Made by a program: the position numbers and the translations under genes. The notes beneath the pieces are model-generated. The model saw only the letters and a program-made list of their open reading frames with translations, made no database searches and was not told the origin of the DNA. From the NCBI RefSeq assembly GCF_000194605.1, contig NC_015321.1, positions 4,340,001-4,404,000 of the forward strand: 64,000 nucleotides of DNA, read 5' to 3'. The DNA comes from Fluviicola taffensis DSM 16823. GTDB taxonomy: Bacteria; Bacteroidota; Bacteroidia; Flavobacteriales_D; Crocinitomicaceae. Positions 42,584 to 52,159 of this stretch are shown here, in pieces (the stretch's first letter is position 1; the number at the start of each line of letters is the position of its first letter).

Positions 42584-43714
42584 ATGAAAATACTTGTTCA
42601 TCTTATAGTAATCGGATTTCTACTCCAAGCTTGCAGCAATGCCGAAACTGGAAATAAATCCATGAAGGAAACACCTTCAAACAACCAAAGTAACCTCATT
42701 CAGTTAGATTCAAAGCAAATTAAAAATGGGGAACTTGTAATTGGAGAACTAATAACACGCAATATGCACCTTTCCCTTCAAGTAACTGGAGTGATCGACG
42801 TACATCCAAACAATAGCATTTCGGTAAGTGCACCTTTGGGTGGTTATCTGAAGAAAACGGATCTAATCCCTGGAAGGAAAGTGAAAAAAGGAAGTGTTTT
42901 AGCCATTTTAGAAGATCAACAATACATTCAGATCCAACAAGATTATTTGACCGCCAAAAACAAATTGCAATTATTAGAATCCGATTACAAGCGCCAAAAA
43001 GGATTGAACGAAACAAAAGTTGCGAGCGACAAAACCTTGCAACAGGTTCAAAGTGAATATGCAAATCAGCGAATTTTGGTGCGTTCTTTAGCAGAACAAT
43101 TGCGCTTAATTGGATTAGTTCCTGAAAAACTGACTGAAAACAACCTTTCCAGAAGTATTGCAATTCACTCACCTATTTCAGGATATGTTTCCAAGGTCAA
43201 TATCAATATTGGGAAATATGTGACTCCTTCAGAAGTACTTTTCGAATTAATTAATCCTGAAGATGTCTGTGTAAACCTAACCGTTTTTGAAAATGATAGT
43301 TATCGGATTGGAATCGGGCAAAACGTAAAGCTAAAATCAAACAGCAATCTGGAAAAGGAATATTCAGCAACAATCGAATTGATTTCCCCCAATATTGATG
43401 CAAATCGAAGCATTCAAGTTCATGCCAAAATGAATCAAAAAACGACTGATTTGCAACCCGGAACTTTTGTAAATGCGGAAATTGAACTAAATGATACTCC
43501 AGTGCTTTGCATTCCTTCTGATGCACTTGTGAAATGGGAAAATAAAGAGTATCTTTTTGTGGAAGAACAAATTGGTGTTTATAGAATGATCCCTGTTGAA
43601 ACGGGAATTTCCAATGAAGGATTTACCGAAATCAAGTCCAAACTTCATCACCCAAAAATTGTACTAAAAAACGCCTATACCCTTCTGATGAAATTAAAAA
43701 ATAATGAAGACTAA
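42584..43714 (+). CDS. cusB: CusB-like periplasmic adaptor (lipoprotein)
   Basis: The 376-residue product (start ATG 42584, which gives a lipoprotein signal ending LLQACSN) has the usual adaptor order: a barrel-sandwich/lipoyl part (IDVHPNNSISVSAPLGGYLKK), a long hairpin (YLTAKNKLQLLESDYKRQKG; about 120-180), the second lipoyl half (SPISGYVSKVNINIGKYV), a beta barrel and a membrane-proximal end (PVETGISNEGFTEIKS). It links the pump to the fused outer-membrane part. No metal-binding His-rich N-terminus is seen. The next gene follows 20 bp on. Confidence 0.92.
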   Translation: MKILVHLIVIGFLLQACSNAETGNKSMKETPSNNQSNLIQLDSKQIKNGELVIGELITRNMHLSLQVTGVIDVHPNNSISVSAPLGGYLKKTDLIPGRKVKKGSVLAILEDQQYIQIQQDYLTAKNKLQLLESDYKRQKGLNETKVASDKTLQQVQSEYANQRILVRSLAEQLRLIGLVPEKLTENNLSRSIAIHSPISGYVSKVNINIGKYVTPSEVLFELINPEDVCVNLTVFENDSYRIGIGQNVKLKSNSNLEKEYSATIELISPNIDANRSIQVHAKMNQKTTDLQPGTFVNAEIELNDTPVLCIPSDALVKWENKEYLFVEEQIGVYRMIPVETGISNEGFTEIKSKLHHPKIVLKNAYTLLMKLKNNED

Positions 43715-43733
43715 TTTATTGAATAAAAACAAC

Positions 43734-46121
43734 ATGAAAAAAACACTTTTAGCGATCAGTTTAGGTTTTTACCTAAGTCCTTTATTCGGACAAAATTGGA
43801 CTGGAGCAATCAATTCAGATTGGAACAATACTGCCAATTGGTCAACAACTCCCTCCAATGGAGATGATATCACCATTGATCCGGTCAATTATAGCGGAGT
43901 GATGGCACAGCCAATCATTCATGTAAACTCTACTTTTACCCCAGCTGAAATGTTAGTGCAAAACGGAGCACAATTAACGATATCGGCCACATTGAACACC
44001 ACAGATCGAGTAGAAATATTGGGAGCAGGAACCATAGTAACTCTTACCAATAGTGGCACTTTCTCGTTAATTGGAGGAGGAAATAATGCTCGTTTAATAT
44101 TTGCTGAAGATGCTCATCTAGAGATGAATGGAGGAATTTTATCCAGTGGTCAACGCTTACTTTTTGAATTAGGTGGTACTGGAACCATAAATAGCGGTAC
44201 TGTAACCGTAGGGGAAACGATTGCATTAGTGGATGGAAGCGCATTGGGATCGAGTAAACTCACTCAAAATGGTGGAACAATTACGACCAATGCAGAATTT
44301 GGTTTTGAAAATGAAGCAGGGATATTTTATCCAACTTTTGAGCAAAATGGAGGGGTAATCCAAATCAATGGATCCCTTTTATGGCTTGGTGCAGCTCCTG
44401 GAGCAGGGAAAGGGTATTTCCGTTCAACAGGCGGTTCGGTTTTCGTAACAGGAACCATTGGAAATGACCCTACTAGTACTATGGGAATGTATTTGGAATT
44501 GGATGGAGTTTCGGTAAATTTAGAAAATTCAGGAGCAGCTGTTAATTTACTTTTAGGAGATTCGATTGTTTTAAAAAATCAATCAACGTGGAAAGATCTA
44601 AATTCTGTCTTATGGCAAAACAATGGAGTTGTTCAGGGTCAAGACAGTTCGTTTTTTCAATCTGGCAATACAAGTATTAATGGATCAGGAAGTTATCAAT
44701 TAGCAAACGTAAATGTACCTCTTGGAAAAATATTCAATCACATTTCTCCAGTATCTCTCAGAATAAATGGAAATATTTCTATCTCTGGAATATTTAATAG
44801 TAATGGAAACACCGTGGTTTTAAACGGAATAAAAAATCAAGTTGTAAATCACACATTAAACAATTTGATTCTTGGCGGATTAATTGTTGAAAATAAAGCA
44901 AATGGTCCAGCAGATGGTGGATTTGGAGTTTCATTAAATACCAATTTGAGCTTGTCTTCTTTATTAGAATTGAACGATGGAATTATTGTTTCAGGATCAA
45001 ATGTATTGATAGAACTGGCTGATAACTTAGCTCTTTCGGGTCAATCAGACTCCACGTTTATTGCTGGATATGTAGAAAAAACAGGAAATGATTCGTTTGA
45101 ATTTCCATTAGGATTTATTCCTGACAAATATCGTCCGCTAAGTATTTCGGCACCTAGTTCGATCTCTTCTCAGATTAAAGTTGGTTACATTTCTAGCGCT
45201 TATCCAACTCTGAATCCATTGGAGAACCCCTTACAAAGTATCAGCGTATTTGAATATTGGGATTTCACGAACTCCATTAATTCAGATTTATTAAGTGCAA
45301 GTATTGGTTGGAACAATGCTTCTCAAAGCGGGCTCACAAATTGTACTGATATTTCTTTAAGTGTTTGGGACGGAACTAAATGGGCATTTACACCTTCAAA
45401 TACCAGCGGATTGTGTAATGGCTCCAATGAAGGAACACTTTTCAGTACAACAACCCTCCCTGCTAATGGTCCAATTACCATTGGATTTACAAGTAATGTT
45501 ACACAGCAAACTATTCATTTATGTGCCGGAGATTCGGTAACAGTTGGGACAAATACCTATTCCGTTTCAGGAACTTACTTTGATGTTTTAGAGGATATAA
45601 ATGGAGATGATAGCACAGTTGTAAGCGTTATTTCAGTTTCAAATCCAATCATAGCTGCAATCACCGATAATGTTACTTCTATCACTGTAAATGCTCCAAC
45701 AGCAACCAGTATAAACTGGATTAATTGTACAGACGGAACAGCTGCTATTGGAAGCGGAAACAATGCACTTACCTTTACTCCCTCTACAAATGGAATTTAT
45801 GCGGTTATTGCTGCTAACAACAGCTGCGTTGACACCAGTTCCTGCATTGTTATTGATCAGTTAGGTCTATCCGAATTGAGTAAAAATGAAATCCGAATTT
45901 TTCCAAATCCTGTTGCAAATGGTGCATCTATAAAGCTGGTATCCAACTCAACAAATTTCGTAATTCAAAGCTTAGACGGTAAAATTATTCAACCAATAAC
46001 TATTGTCCTACTTGATGGAAAATGTGAGGTTGAATTACCCATTTTAGAGAGTGGAATATACCTTTTAACTGAATATTATGGAATGAAAAATCCAAAAACA
46101 AGCCGTTTTAGAGTTAATTGA
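43734..46121 (+). CDS. T9SS-secreted beta-helix/adhesin-like protein
   Basis: From the ATG at 43734 the product has 795 residues: a signal peptide (MKKTLLAISLGFYLSPLFGQ), NWTGAINSDWNNTANWSTTP (a common start of Bacteroidota surface repeats), a long Gly/Asn/Thr-rich stretch with beta-helix-like periodicity (about 60-420), a later domain (about 430-590) and the C-terminal T9SS sorting domain from IFPNPVANGASI. It is exported by the type IX system and displayed or released. No enzyme motif is seen. It lies only 20 bp behind cusB and ahead of a strong hairpin, so it is probably read with the metal-efflux operon. Confidence 0.85.
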   Translation: MKKTLLAISLGFYLSPLFGQNWTGAINSDWNNTANWSTTPSNGDDITIDPVNYSGVMAQPIIHVNSTFTPAEMLVQNGAQLTISATLNTTDRVEILGAGTIVTLTNSGTFSLIGGGNNARLIFAEDAHLEMNGGILSSGQRLLFELGGTGTINSGTVTVGETIALVDGSALGSSKLTQNGGTITTNAEFGFENEAGIFYPTFEQNGGVIQINGSLLWLGAAPGAGKGYFRSTGGSVFVTGTIGNDPTSTMGMYLELDGVSVNLENSGAAVNLLLGDSIVLKNQSTWKDLNSVLWQNNGVVQGQDSSFFQSGNTSINGSGSYQLANVNVPLGKIFNHISPVSLRINGNISISGIFNSNGNTVVLNGIKNQVVNHTLNNLILGGLIVENKANGPADGGFGVSLNTNLSLSSLLELNDGIIVSGSNVLIELADNLALSGQSDSTFIAGYVEKTGNDSFEFPLGFIPDKYRPLSISAPSSISSQIKVGYISSAYPTLNPLENPLQSISVFEYWDFTNSINSDLLSASIGWNNASQSGLTNCTDISLSVWDGTKWAFTPSNTSGLCNGSNEGTLFSTTTLPANGPITIGFTSNVTQQTIHLCAGDSVTVGTNTYSVSGTYFDVLEDINGDDSTVVSVISVSNPIIAAITDNVTSITVNAPTATSINWINCTDGTAAIGSGNNALTFTPSTNGIYAVIAANNSCVDTSSCIVIDQLGLSELSKNEIRIFPNPVANGASIKLVSNSTNFVIQSLDGKIIQPITIVLLDGKCEVELPILESGIYLLTEYYGMKNPKTSRFRVN

Positions 46122-46139
46122 TTACTTATTAGTTGCAAA

Positions 46140-46169
46140 GAAAGCTTGATTCTCTTGAATCAAGCTTTC
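46140..46169 (+). terminator. Perfect 13-bp hairpin between convergent genes
   Basis: GAAAGCTTGATTC (46140-46152) and its exact complement (46157-46169) surround a 4-nt TCTT loop. It lies 19 bp past the T9SS gene's stop and 36 bp before the stop of the minus-strand SRPBCC gene, so it can end both transcripts. The U-run is poor on either side. Confidence 0.6.
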
Positions 46170-46204
46170 TGATTTATTATTATTGACTATTTGTTTCGTT
46201 TCGA

Positions 46205-46621
46205 CTAATTAGTCTCTACATACTTCTTGAAATTATCCAAAATTGCTTGCCAACCTCCTTGTTGCATTTCAACTGGATTTTGGGTTTCAGCTTCGAAGGT
46301 TTCAATCACTTTGGTTTCAGATCCTTCTTGAATGAACGTAATTTCCGTTTTTCGTCCGTCATCCATTGTATAACTGATTTTCTCATGAGGAATTACTTCA
46401 TCATACGTTCCTCCAAAATCAAAACCAAAACTTCCATCTTTTGCTTCCATACGAGAAGTGAACTTTCCTCCTGCTCTCAAATCATTTTCAGATCTAGGCG
46501 TATGCCAATCTGGTGAAGCACTATTCCATTGAGTAATGTGTTCAGGCGCATTCCAATACTCCCAAACTTTTTCCAACGGAGCATTGACATTGTTTTCTAC
46601 TGTTATTTTTATCTTTTCCAT
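46205..46621 (-). CDS. SRPBCC/AHSA1-type protein
   Basis: The 138-residue product is a START-like fold: VENNVNAPLEKVWEYWNAPEHITQWNSASPDWHTPRSEND near the start, GGKFTSRMEAKDGSFGFDFGGTYDEVIPHEKISYTM in the middle and WQAILDNFKKYVE at the end. Proteins of this group bind hydrophobic ligands; the ligand is unknown. It is the last gene of the ArsR-led run (48871 down to 46205). Confidence 0.85.
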   Translation of the reverse strand: MEKIKITVENNVNAPLEKVWEYWNAPEHITQWNSASPDWHTPRSENDLRAGGKFTSRMEAKDGSFGFDFGGTYDEVIPHEKISYTMDDGRKTEITFIQEGSETKVIETFEAETQNPVEMQQGGWQAILDNFKKYVETN

Positions 46622-46676
46622 TTCTTTGAGGTGTTAAAAAATCTATTTTGAACCTTTTGAATATTACTTGAACTTT

Positions 46677-47054
46677 CTATTTAAACATAGCAGCATACTT
46701 TGCTCGATTATCTATCATTATCCAAGCTAAAACAGCAAATAAAATCAAAGCTATTGGCAAACCAGATGGTGCATTAAAAATATGAGTTAAGAGAATTCCA
46801 ATCATAATTGGAAAAATCATAATTGCTCCGAGTGCTCTATATTTAGGTATAATCACCAAAACACCACCAATTATCTCAACAACAGCGATTAAAGGCATCA
46901 ACCAAACAATTGCTCCAAATGCCTCTACAACTTTCATCATATTCTCTGGCATATCTTTGGGCATGGGCATGTATTGAAAAAATTTATTCAATCCTGCATT
47001 CATAAACATCAATCCAAAAAGCAGACTGAAAACAAATAGAATCTTATTTTTCAT
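46677..47054 (-). CDS. DoxX-family membrane protein
   Basis: The product (125 residues from the ATG at 47054) has four membrane helices (about 4-22, 41-65, 68-92 and 99-115) and the DoxX outline FMNAGLNKFFQYMPMPKDMPE followed by WLMPLIAVVEIIGGVLVIIPKYRALGAIMIFPIMIGIL. DoxX proteins are of unclear role, some linked to redox stress. It overlaps the upstream SRPBCC gene by 11 bp, which shows operon coupling. Confidence 0.85.
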   Translation of the reverse strand: MKNKILFVFSLLFGLMFMNAGLNKFFQYMPMPKDMPENMMKVVEAFGAIVWLMPLIAVVEIIGGVLVIIPKYRALGAIMIFPIMIGILLTHIFNAPSGLPIALILFAVLAWIMIDNRAKYAAMFK

Positions 47055-47565
47055 AATCACTTATTTTTTTCAATGATACTAAAAGTTCGTCTAATCCTTC
47101 CATCGCAACTGTTAAACCTTTTTTGAATCCCATCTGGATAGTTGTCTCCAACTGAGCCAAATCATCGTAATGAATGAGAAATGAAACTCCCGTTAATTCG
47201 CCTTTATCTTCAAAAGAAACTTCCCATTTGGATTGTGGAAGTTCTTTATTCACCTGGGCTTCGACATCTGCAAACACATCTAGACCTGAAAATGATTTTT
47301 GAGGATGAATCTTAATGTAATTTACAAGCGCCCAATGTTCTTCACCTTCTGGACCAACCATCGCATAGTGCCAGGTTCCCCCTTCTCGAAAATCCATCGT
47401 TTTGGTTTTCGCTTTCCACGGTTTTGGTGCCCACCATTGATCCAAAATTTCAGATTTGGTATAGGCATCCCAAACTAAAGGTAGTTCGGCTGCGAATTCT
47501 CTCGTTACTGTGATTTTCCGATTGTCTTTATCCACAGAAAAATCAAATGCTAAATGGTGTTTCAT
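47044..47565 (-). CDS. SRPBCC/AHSA1-type protein
   Basis: The product (173 residues from the ATG at 47565) is a START-like fold with ITVTREFAAELPLVWDAYTKSEILDQWWAPKPWKAKTKTMDFREGG in the first half and GFKKGLTVAMEGLDELLVSL at the end. It is a clear paralogue of the first half of the neighbour at 47589-48554 (WWAPKPxxxKTKxMDFxEGGxWHY is shared), so a tandem duplication gave rise to the pair. An earlier in-frame TTG at 47583 is less likely as start. Confidence 0.85.
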   Translation of the reverse strand: MKHHLAFDFSVDKDNRKITVTREFAAELPLVWDAYTKSEILDQWWAPKPWKAKTKTMDFREGGTWHYAMVGPEGEEHWALVNYIKIHPQKSFSGLDVFADVEAQVNKELPQSKWEVSFEDKGELTGVSFLIHYDDLAQLETTIQMGFKKGLTVAMEGLDELLVSLKKISDYEK

Positions 47566-47588
47566 AATCTTATTTTTTATCAATTTGG

Positions 47589-48554
47589 TTAATCATTCTT
47601 GTAATTAATCATCCAATTCATTCCATATTTATCGGTAAAGGATCCGTAATACGCTCCGAAGAACATGTCTTCTAAGGGCATAGTAACATTTCCTCCAGCA
47701 GAAAGTTCATTAAAAATGCGCTTCGCCTCTTCCCTTGTTTCTGGTTCAATAGAAATGTGCATGTTATTTCCTGACGTAAGGGTAAATCCCATTTCCTTAG
47801 GCGCATCTGTTCCCATTAAGACATGATTTCCAGTGATCGGTAATTCGATATGCAAAATCATCTTTTTAATAGCTTCCGCTACTGGTGGATGATTGTCATT
47901 TGCAGGAATATCCCCAAATCGTTGAATTCCCTTTCCTGAAAATTCTGTTTTGAAAACCGATTTGTAAAACAAAAAGGCCTCTTCCGTGTTACCCGGAAAA
48001 TTCAAATAGTTACACACTCTAGGTAAACGATCTATTTTCAATTCATTTCGGAGTTTGATTTTTGCTTCGATGTACTGATCTAGGTTTTCCAAAGCCATTG
48101 ATAGTCCTTCTTTAAAACCAAGTGAAATGACTTTTTCAAGGTCTGCCAATGATTGGTATTGAATGGTTATTTCTACCGTGGTGTTTTCACCTTTCGCAGA
48201 GAATGTGTTATTCCACAATGAACGTGGAAATTCCATATTGAGAACTCCATCTTCATCACAAAAACCATCCAACCCAGAATATGACTTTTGGTCTTCGATT
48301 CTTCTGTAATCCAATCGGCACCAATGCACATCATTCTCTGCAGAAATCATGCAGTAATGCCAAGCTCCTCCCTCTTTGAAATCCATGGATTTTGTTTTGG
48401 TTTGATACGGTTTTGGTGCCCACCAAAGATCTAATAATTCAGGTTTCGTCCAAGCGCTCCAAACCAAGGAAACATTTGCAGCAAAATCACGGATGATTTG
48501 AATCGTGTTATTTTCCTTGTTTACGGAAAAATCAAAAAGCAGATTTGAATTCAT
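47589..48554 (-). CDS. SRPBCC-VOC (PhnB-like) fusion protein
   Basis: The 321-residue product joins an AHSA1-type START domain (1 to about 165) to a glyoxalase/VOC domain of the PhnB type (about 180-320; [24 protein letters not shown] and [19 protein letters not shown]). Both are usually separate proteins. The VOC end keeps the metal-site-like DxxGxNW stretch but no catalytic Glu pair can be assigned with confidence. Its start overlaps the ArsR stop by 4 bp (ATGA), so it is translated with the repressor. Confidence 0.85.
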   Translation of the reverse strand: MNSNLLFDFSVNKENNTIQIIRDFAANVSLVWSAWTKPELLDLWWAPKPYQTKTKSMDFKEGGAWHYCMISAENDVHWCRLDYRRIEDQKSYSGLDGFCDEDGVLNMEFPRSLWNNTFSAKGENTTVEITIQYQSLADLEKVISLGFKEGLSMALENLDQYIEAKIKLRNELKIDRLPRVCNYLNFPGNTEEAFLFYKSVFKTEFSGKGIQRFGDIPANDNHPPVAEAIKKMILHIELPITGNHVLMGTDAPKEMGFTLTSGNNMHISIEPETREEAKRIFNELSAGGNVTMPLEDMFFGAYYGSFTDKYGMNWMINYKND

Positions 48555-48871
48555 GGATTGTTTTTTTTTAGGGTTGCTAATACATCGTCTAATTGGTTAA
48601 AGCGGCTTTCCCAAATCTTTCGAAATTGTTCCAGCCATTTGTCAATTTCTTTCATCTTATCTCCATTGAGTTCGTAGTAAATTTCTCTTCCAGACTGATT
48701 TTGTTTGACTAACTCACATTCTGTCAGAATCCGTAAATGCTTTGAAACAGCCTGACGCGTACTGTCAAAATGTTCCGCCAAAGCATTCGGTGTCATTGCC
48801 TGAACAGCAACCAGTAGAATAATTGCTCTTCTGGTAGGGTCTGCAATTGCTTGAAAAGCATCTCTTCTCAT
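48551..48871 (-). CDS. ArsR-family transcriptional repressor
   Basis: The 106-residue product is a winged helix of the ArsR type: [46 protein letters not shown] (about 4-51) with [21 protein letters not shown] (about 52-72) as the wing. No ELCVCDL-type metal motif is seen. It belongs to the group found next to SRPBCC genes, where it probably represses the operon that it opens. Downstream genes follow with overlaps or short gaps. A good promoter lies just upstream. Confidence 0.9.
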   Translation of the reverse strand: MRRDAFQAIADPTRRAIILLVAVQAMTPNALAEHFDSTRQAVSKHLRILTECELVKQNQSGREIYYELNGDKMKEIDKWLEQFRKIWESRFNQLDDVLATLKKNNP

Positions 48872-48904
48872 GAATTAAAATTTAAATATGAAACCAATTG
48901 ATTG

Positions 48905-48936
48905 CAAATATATGCGCAACTTTTCGGTTTCGCAAA
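48905..48936 (-). promoter_or_regulatory. Promoter of the ArsR-SRPBCC operon
   Basis: Minus strand TTTG (48933-48936), a 20-bp spacer and TATATTTG (48905-48912) fit the Bacteroidota consensus closely. The expected start lies about 27 bp before the ATG at 48871. Confidence 0.65.
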
Positions 48937-49050
48937 TTTTCAATTGATTTTTTTAAAATATTAGAATTTTCGAGATACGCTATGATTCTATTCATTGAAC
49001 GAAACAACCTATAAGGTGTATTCTCGTTAGGTTAAACAAAGGAACTTTAA

Positions 49051-49734
49051 ATGAATCGCAACTATCTTCTACTCCTCTTCTCTATTTCTTTATTGAAATC
49101 GAATGCCCAGCAAGATCATGTAGAATTTCCTGAAACAGATTCAATCAGTTCGATTATTTCAAATCCATTCAAGTTAGACAGCATCTATCATCCTCCTTGT
49201 ATTCTTCCATTAGAACCTGAAGCTAAAACTCATTTATTTTTAAAAAATCTGACTACAATCAACTTTGATTCAGGTTGCAATGCTAATGGAGCCAAAAAAG
49301 ATCTAAAGAACGAAAAAACCATTATTTGGTTTTCGGGTGGATTTGTAGGTTGTGATTTTAATTCAAAAGCAGATCAGGAATTCCAAAATAAATATCACGT
49401 ACAATTTATATCTCCTGGCTGCTGTAGATTTGGTGATGAAGACCCTGAAGCTTATAATGAAGTTGTTTTTGAATACCTCGATAAAAAATATGGAAAAGGC
49501 TGGCGAGATGAGTTGCGAATCGATGCAATAGGATTTAAAGCTCCTAGAAGCAATATCTTCGCACAAAAAACAATAAATGATTTACATTCCCTACAGATTG
49601 CAAATCCAACTCGCTCAGAAGCTATGAATCCAATGAATCCAGAAACGGAAAACTCTATCTGGTGGTACATTATGCCAACAAGTGGATTTGCGTTGCTTCT
49701 TGCACTTTATTTTATAAAAAGGAAGAAGGATTGA
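49051..49734 (+). CDS. Hypothetical exported protein with C-terminal anchor
   Basis: The 227-residue product has a signal peptide (MNRNYLLLLFSISLLKSNAQ), a Cys-bearing globular middle (FDSGCNANGAKKDLKNEKTIIWFSGGFVGCDFNSKADQEFQ and ISPGCCRFGDEDPEAYNEVVFEYLDKKYGKGWRDELR), and a C-terminal membrane helix (WWYIMPTSGFALLLALYFIKRKKD) with a basic stop. It thus lies on the outer face of the inner membrane or in the outer membrane by its tail. No family recognised. Its neighbour downstream is convergent. Confidence 0.6.
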   Translation: MNRNYLLLLFSISLLKSNAQQDHVEFPETDSISSIISNPFKLDSIYHPPCILPLEPEAKTHLFLKNLTTINFDSGCNANGAKKDLKNEKTIIWFSGGFVGCDFNSKADQEFQNKYHVQFISPGCCRFGDEDPEAYNEVVFEYLDKKYGKGWRDELRIDAIGFKAPRSNIFAQKTINDLHSLQIANPTRSEAMNPMNPETENSIWWYIMPTSGFALLLALYFIKRKKD

Positions 49735-49802
49735 TGATTGAATTTACGAAGGTCAATTGCTTTTTTTAAAGATCATTTCTTCATTTATAACCTTGATTAT
49801 CG

Positions 49803-50519
49803 TCAACAACCCATTGCTTCATCTACTGCAATGATTTTGATGATTGTTTTCCCGTTCATTTTACCCTTTAACCGAATAAATACGCTACTTATACCAATTC
49901 CAATAGGATATTGGCGAAGCTCTGAGCTATTTTTCACCAAATCATACATCTCTTCACCGCAATGCTTTTTCACTTCAGATTTCAACTCATCCACATCCAC
50001 TTGAGGAAAAATTTCTCCTTCTTTTTGAGTATAATTGAGACAAGAATAGAAACCATTTTTAGTTAATTGAAGAACTTTCCAGTTGGAAGTGAAATGCTTC
50101 CAATCTAACAAATCACAATGCGGACCTTCATTTGAAATAGAAACACTTGTTTGATAGGCTTGTTCTATTTTGAAGTCTGTTAGACTATTTGAGATAATCC
50201 TCAATTGTCCACCCAAAATTGATTCGTAAACATCTGCAGAAACGAAACAAGTATCAGCTGTTGTTTTTACAAATGACCCGACTTTATCGAATGGAACCAA
50301 TGGAGATAAATGGATGGTAATTTCATCAAATTGCACCGTAATCGAGCTGTCATTTGGAGAAAGTAAATATTTCTTTATTTTTTCAACAGTTGATCTATCC
50401 AAGGTGTCTTTAGTATGCTTTTCAGATGGAGTGGATTCAGTTGTATTAACAACGGACTCATGGCATGAATAAAACCCAAATAAGCACAACAAAATAAAAA
50501 GGGAGAAATGTTTATTCAT
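49803..50519 (-). CDS. Hypothetical lipoprotein
   Basis: The 238-residue product starts with a lipoprotein signal (MNKHFSLFILLCLFGFYSCHES) and has a helical run (DTLDRSTVEKIKKYLLSPND), a middle with LSPLVPFDKVGSFVKTTADTCFVSADVYESILGGQLRI and a late stretch HCGEEMYDLVKNSSELRQYPIGIGISSVFIRLKGKMNGK. I recognise no family. It is separated from the RND operon by a terminator-like structure and is probably a single gene. Confidence 0.6.
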   Translation of the reverse strand: MNKHFSLFILLCLFGFYSCHESVVNTTESTPSEKHTKDTLDRSTVEKIKKYLLSPNDSSITVQFDEITIHLSPLVPFDKVGSFVKTTADTCFVSADVYESILGGQLRIISNSLTDFKIEQAYQTSVSISNEGPHCDLLDWKHFTSNWKVLQLTKNGFYSCLNYTQKEGEIFPQVDVDELKSEVKKHCGEEMYDLVKNSSELRQYPIGIGISSVFIRLKGKMNGKTIIKIIAVDEAMGC

Positions 50520-50601
50520 CCTACTTCATTTAATGGTTTTATCATCCTTTTAACGAACTTAAGAAAAAGATTACAACTGAATTCAGAAAATCAATCTAAA
50601 A

Positions 50602-50659
50602 AGCCACAAGTATCCATATTGAAGGTAACTCGCACTTCAAATACATCAAACCTGTGGCT
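50602..50659 (-). terminator. Large stem-loop after the RND operon
   Basis: AGCCACA (50602-50608, plus strand) pairs with TGTGGCT (50653-50659); inside are TTGAAG and CTTCAA. On the minus strand the stem is followed by TTTTT. It lies 34 bp past the stop of the outer-membrane channel gene, the last in the operon. Confidence 0.55.
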
Positions 50660-50692
50660 AATCAACCTACATCCTAAAAATCTTTCCGAAAC

Positions 50693-52159
50693 TTACTTCC
50701 AACCGCCACCAAGTGCTTTGTAAAGGTGAACGTTGTTTTGATTCTTCAAACGGTAAATTTCCAGTAGTTCAATCTGAGATCTCAAATAATTTTCCTGAGA
50801 AGTAATAATCTCTAAATAACCTGCTCTTCCGGATGAAAAAAGTGTTCGAGATGTTTCAACCGATTGTTTCAACAAAGCAACTTGTTCGTTTTTCACCACA
50901 CTTCTGCTTTCGAAATTATTATCCAGTTTTACGAGTTGATACACCTCTGTGAAAGCTTGCAAAATGGTTTTCTCGTAATTCAAGTAAGCTTCTTGTTGCG
51001 ATGCCTTACTAGCCATCAAATCGGCTTTCAAAGCCCTTCGATTTAGAAGCGGAGTAACTAATCCACCCACAACATTGTATGCAATCGAAGCAGGCGATTC
51101 AAACAAAAATGCTGCACGAAACGCTTGATACCCCAAATTTGCATTGAGAGTCAAGTTCGGATAAAATGCGGCTTTGGCAGCTTTAACATCCGCATTTTGA
51201 GCTTTTAATCTGTACGCTGCTGTCAAAATATCGGGTCGATTCCCCAATAAATCAGAAGGGATTCCAGGTAATTCATTTTTGGTAAGCTCTGGCATTACGT
51301 TAAATTCCGAACGAAAAACGGGTTGCGGATAACGTCCCAATAGAAAATTAAGCGTGTTTTCTTCTTCGATAATCTCCTGATCTACTTCCATTAAGAGCGT
51401 TTTTGCAGCTAAAACCTGCGCAGAAATCAATTCGATTGCCAACTGATTCGACTTTCCGATATCTCTTTGAAAACCAACAACCTGTAATGCGTTTTCTTGC
51501 AACAAGATATTTTCAGCGATAATTGCTCGTTTGCGGTCTAAAAGCATCAAATTGTAATAATGTATGGCAATCTCTGAAATCAGATTAGTAATTACCAAAT
51601 TTCTCCCTTGCTCTTCCGCTAAAAAACGACTAAACGCAGCTTTTTTCTTAGCTTTTAACTTTCCCCAAATATCAATTTCCCAAGTGGAATAAACACCAAC
51701 ATAGAAATCGGGAATTGGATTCGGTAATTGCTGTTTGTTGTTCAAATTCGTAGAAAATTTGGTATCGTAATTCCCAACGCCATCAATGGTGTAATCACCA
51801 AATCGCCGAACTCCCGCTCCCAAATTCACTCCTAAATCCGGCAATCGGATTCCTTTGGTATATTGAACACCCGCTCTCGCCTGCTGCACTTTTTGAAAGG
51901 CAATTTGCATATCTAGGTTGTTCACCAACGCCGAATCGATTAATTGAACCAAGATCGGGTCTTTAAAAAAGGTTTGCCATTTCTCGGGTGTTTCCGTTAT
52001 TTTCTTGACGGAATCAATAGCTAATAATGGCGCTTCTGCTTCAAATTTCTGAGGAATTGAGATATCCGTTTTTAAAGCATCTTGATGCACTTTACAACTC
52101 GTTAAAAAAACGAGTACCGCCAAATGTATCCACGGATTTATTTTTTTATGTTGTTTCAT
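50693..52159 (-). CDS. Outer-membrane efflux channel, NodT/TolC type
   Basis: The 488-residue product has a lipoprotein-type signal ending FLTSCKVHQD and the tandem OEP repeat of TolC-like channels: about 75-265 and 290-480, with PDLGVNLGAG and YPNLTLNANLGYQAF strands and SNQLAIELISAQVLAAK helices. It is the NodT branch. It is the last gene of the AcrAB-like operon; its start overlaps the pump gene by 4 bp (ATGA). Confidence 0.92.
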   Translation of the reverse strand: MKQHKKINPWIHLAVLVFLTSCKVHQDALKTDISIPQKFEAEAPLLAIDSVKKITETPEKWQTFFKDPILVQLIDSALVNNLDMQIAFQKVQQARAGVQYTKGIRLPDLGVNLGAGVRRFGDYTIDGVGNYDTKFSTNLNNKQQLPNPIPDFYVGVYSTWEIDIWGKLKAKKKAAFSRFLAEEQGRNLVITNLISEIAIHYYNLMLLDRKRAIIAENILLQENALQVVGFQRDIGKSNQLAIELISAQVLAAKTLLMEVDQEIIEEENTLNFLLGRYPQPVFRSEFNVMPELTKNELPGIPSDLLGNRPDILTAAYRLKAQNADVKAAKAAFYPNLTLNANLGYQAFRAAFLFESPASIAYNVVGGLVTPLLNRRALKADLMASKASQQEAYLNYEKTILQAFTEVYQLVKLDNNFESRSVVKNEQVALLKQSVETSRTLFSSGRAGYLEIITSQENYLRSQIELLEIYRLKNQNNVHLYKALGGGWK

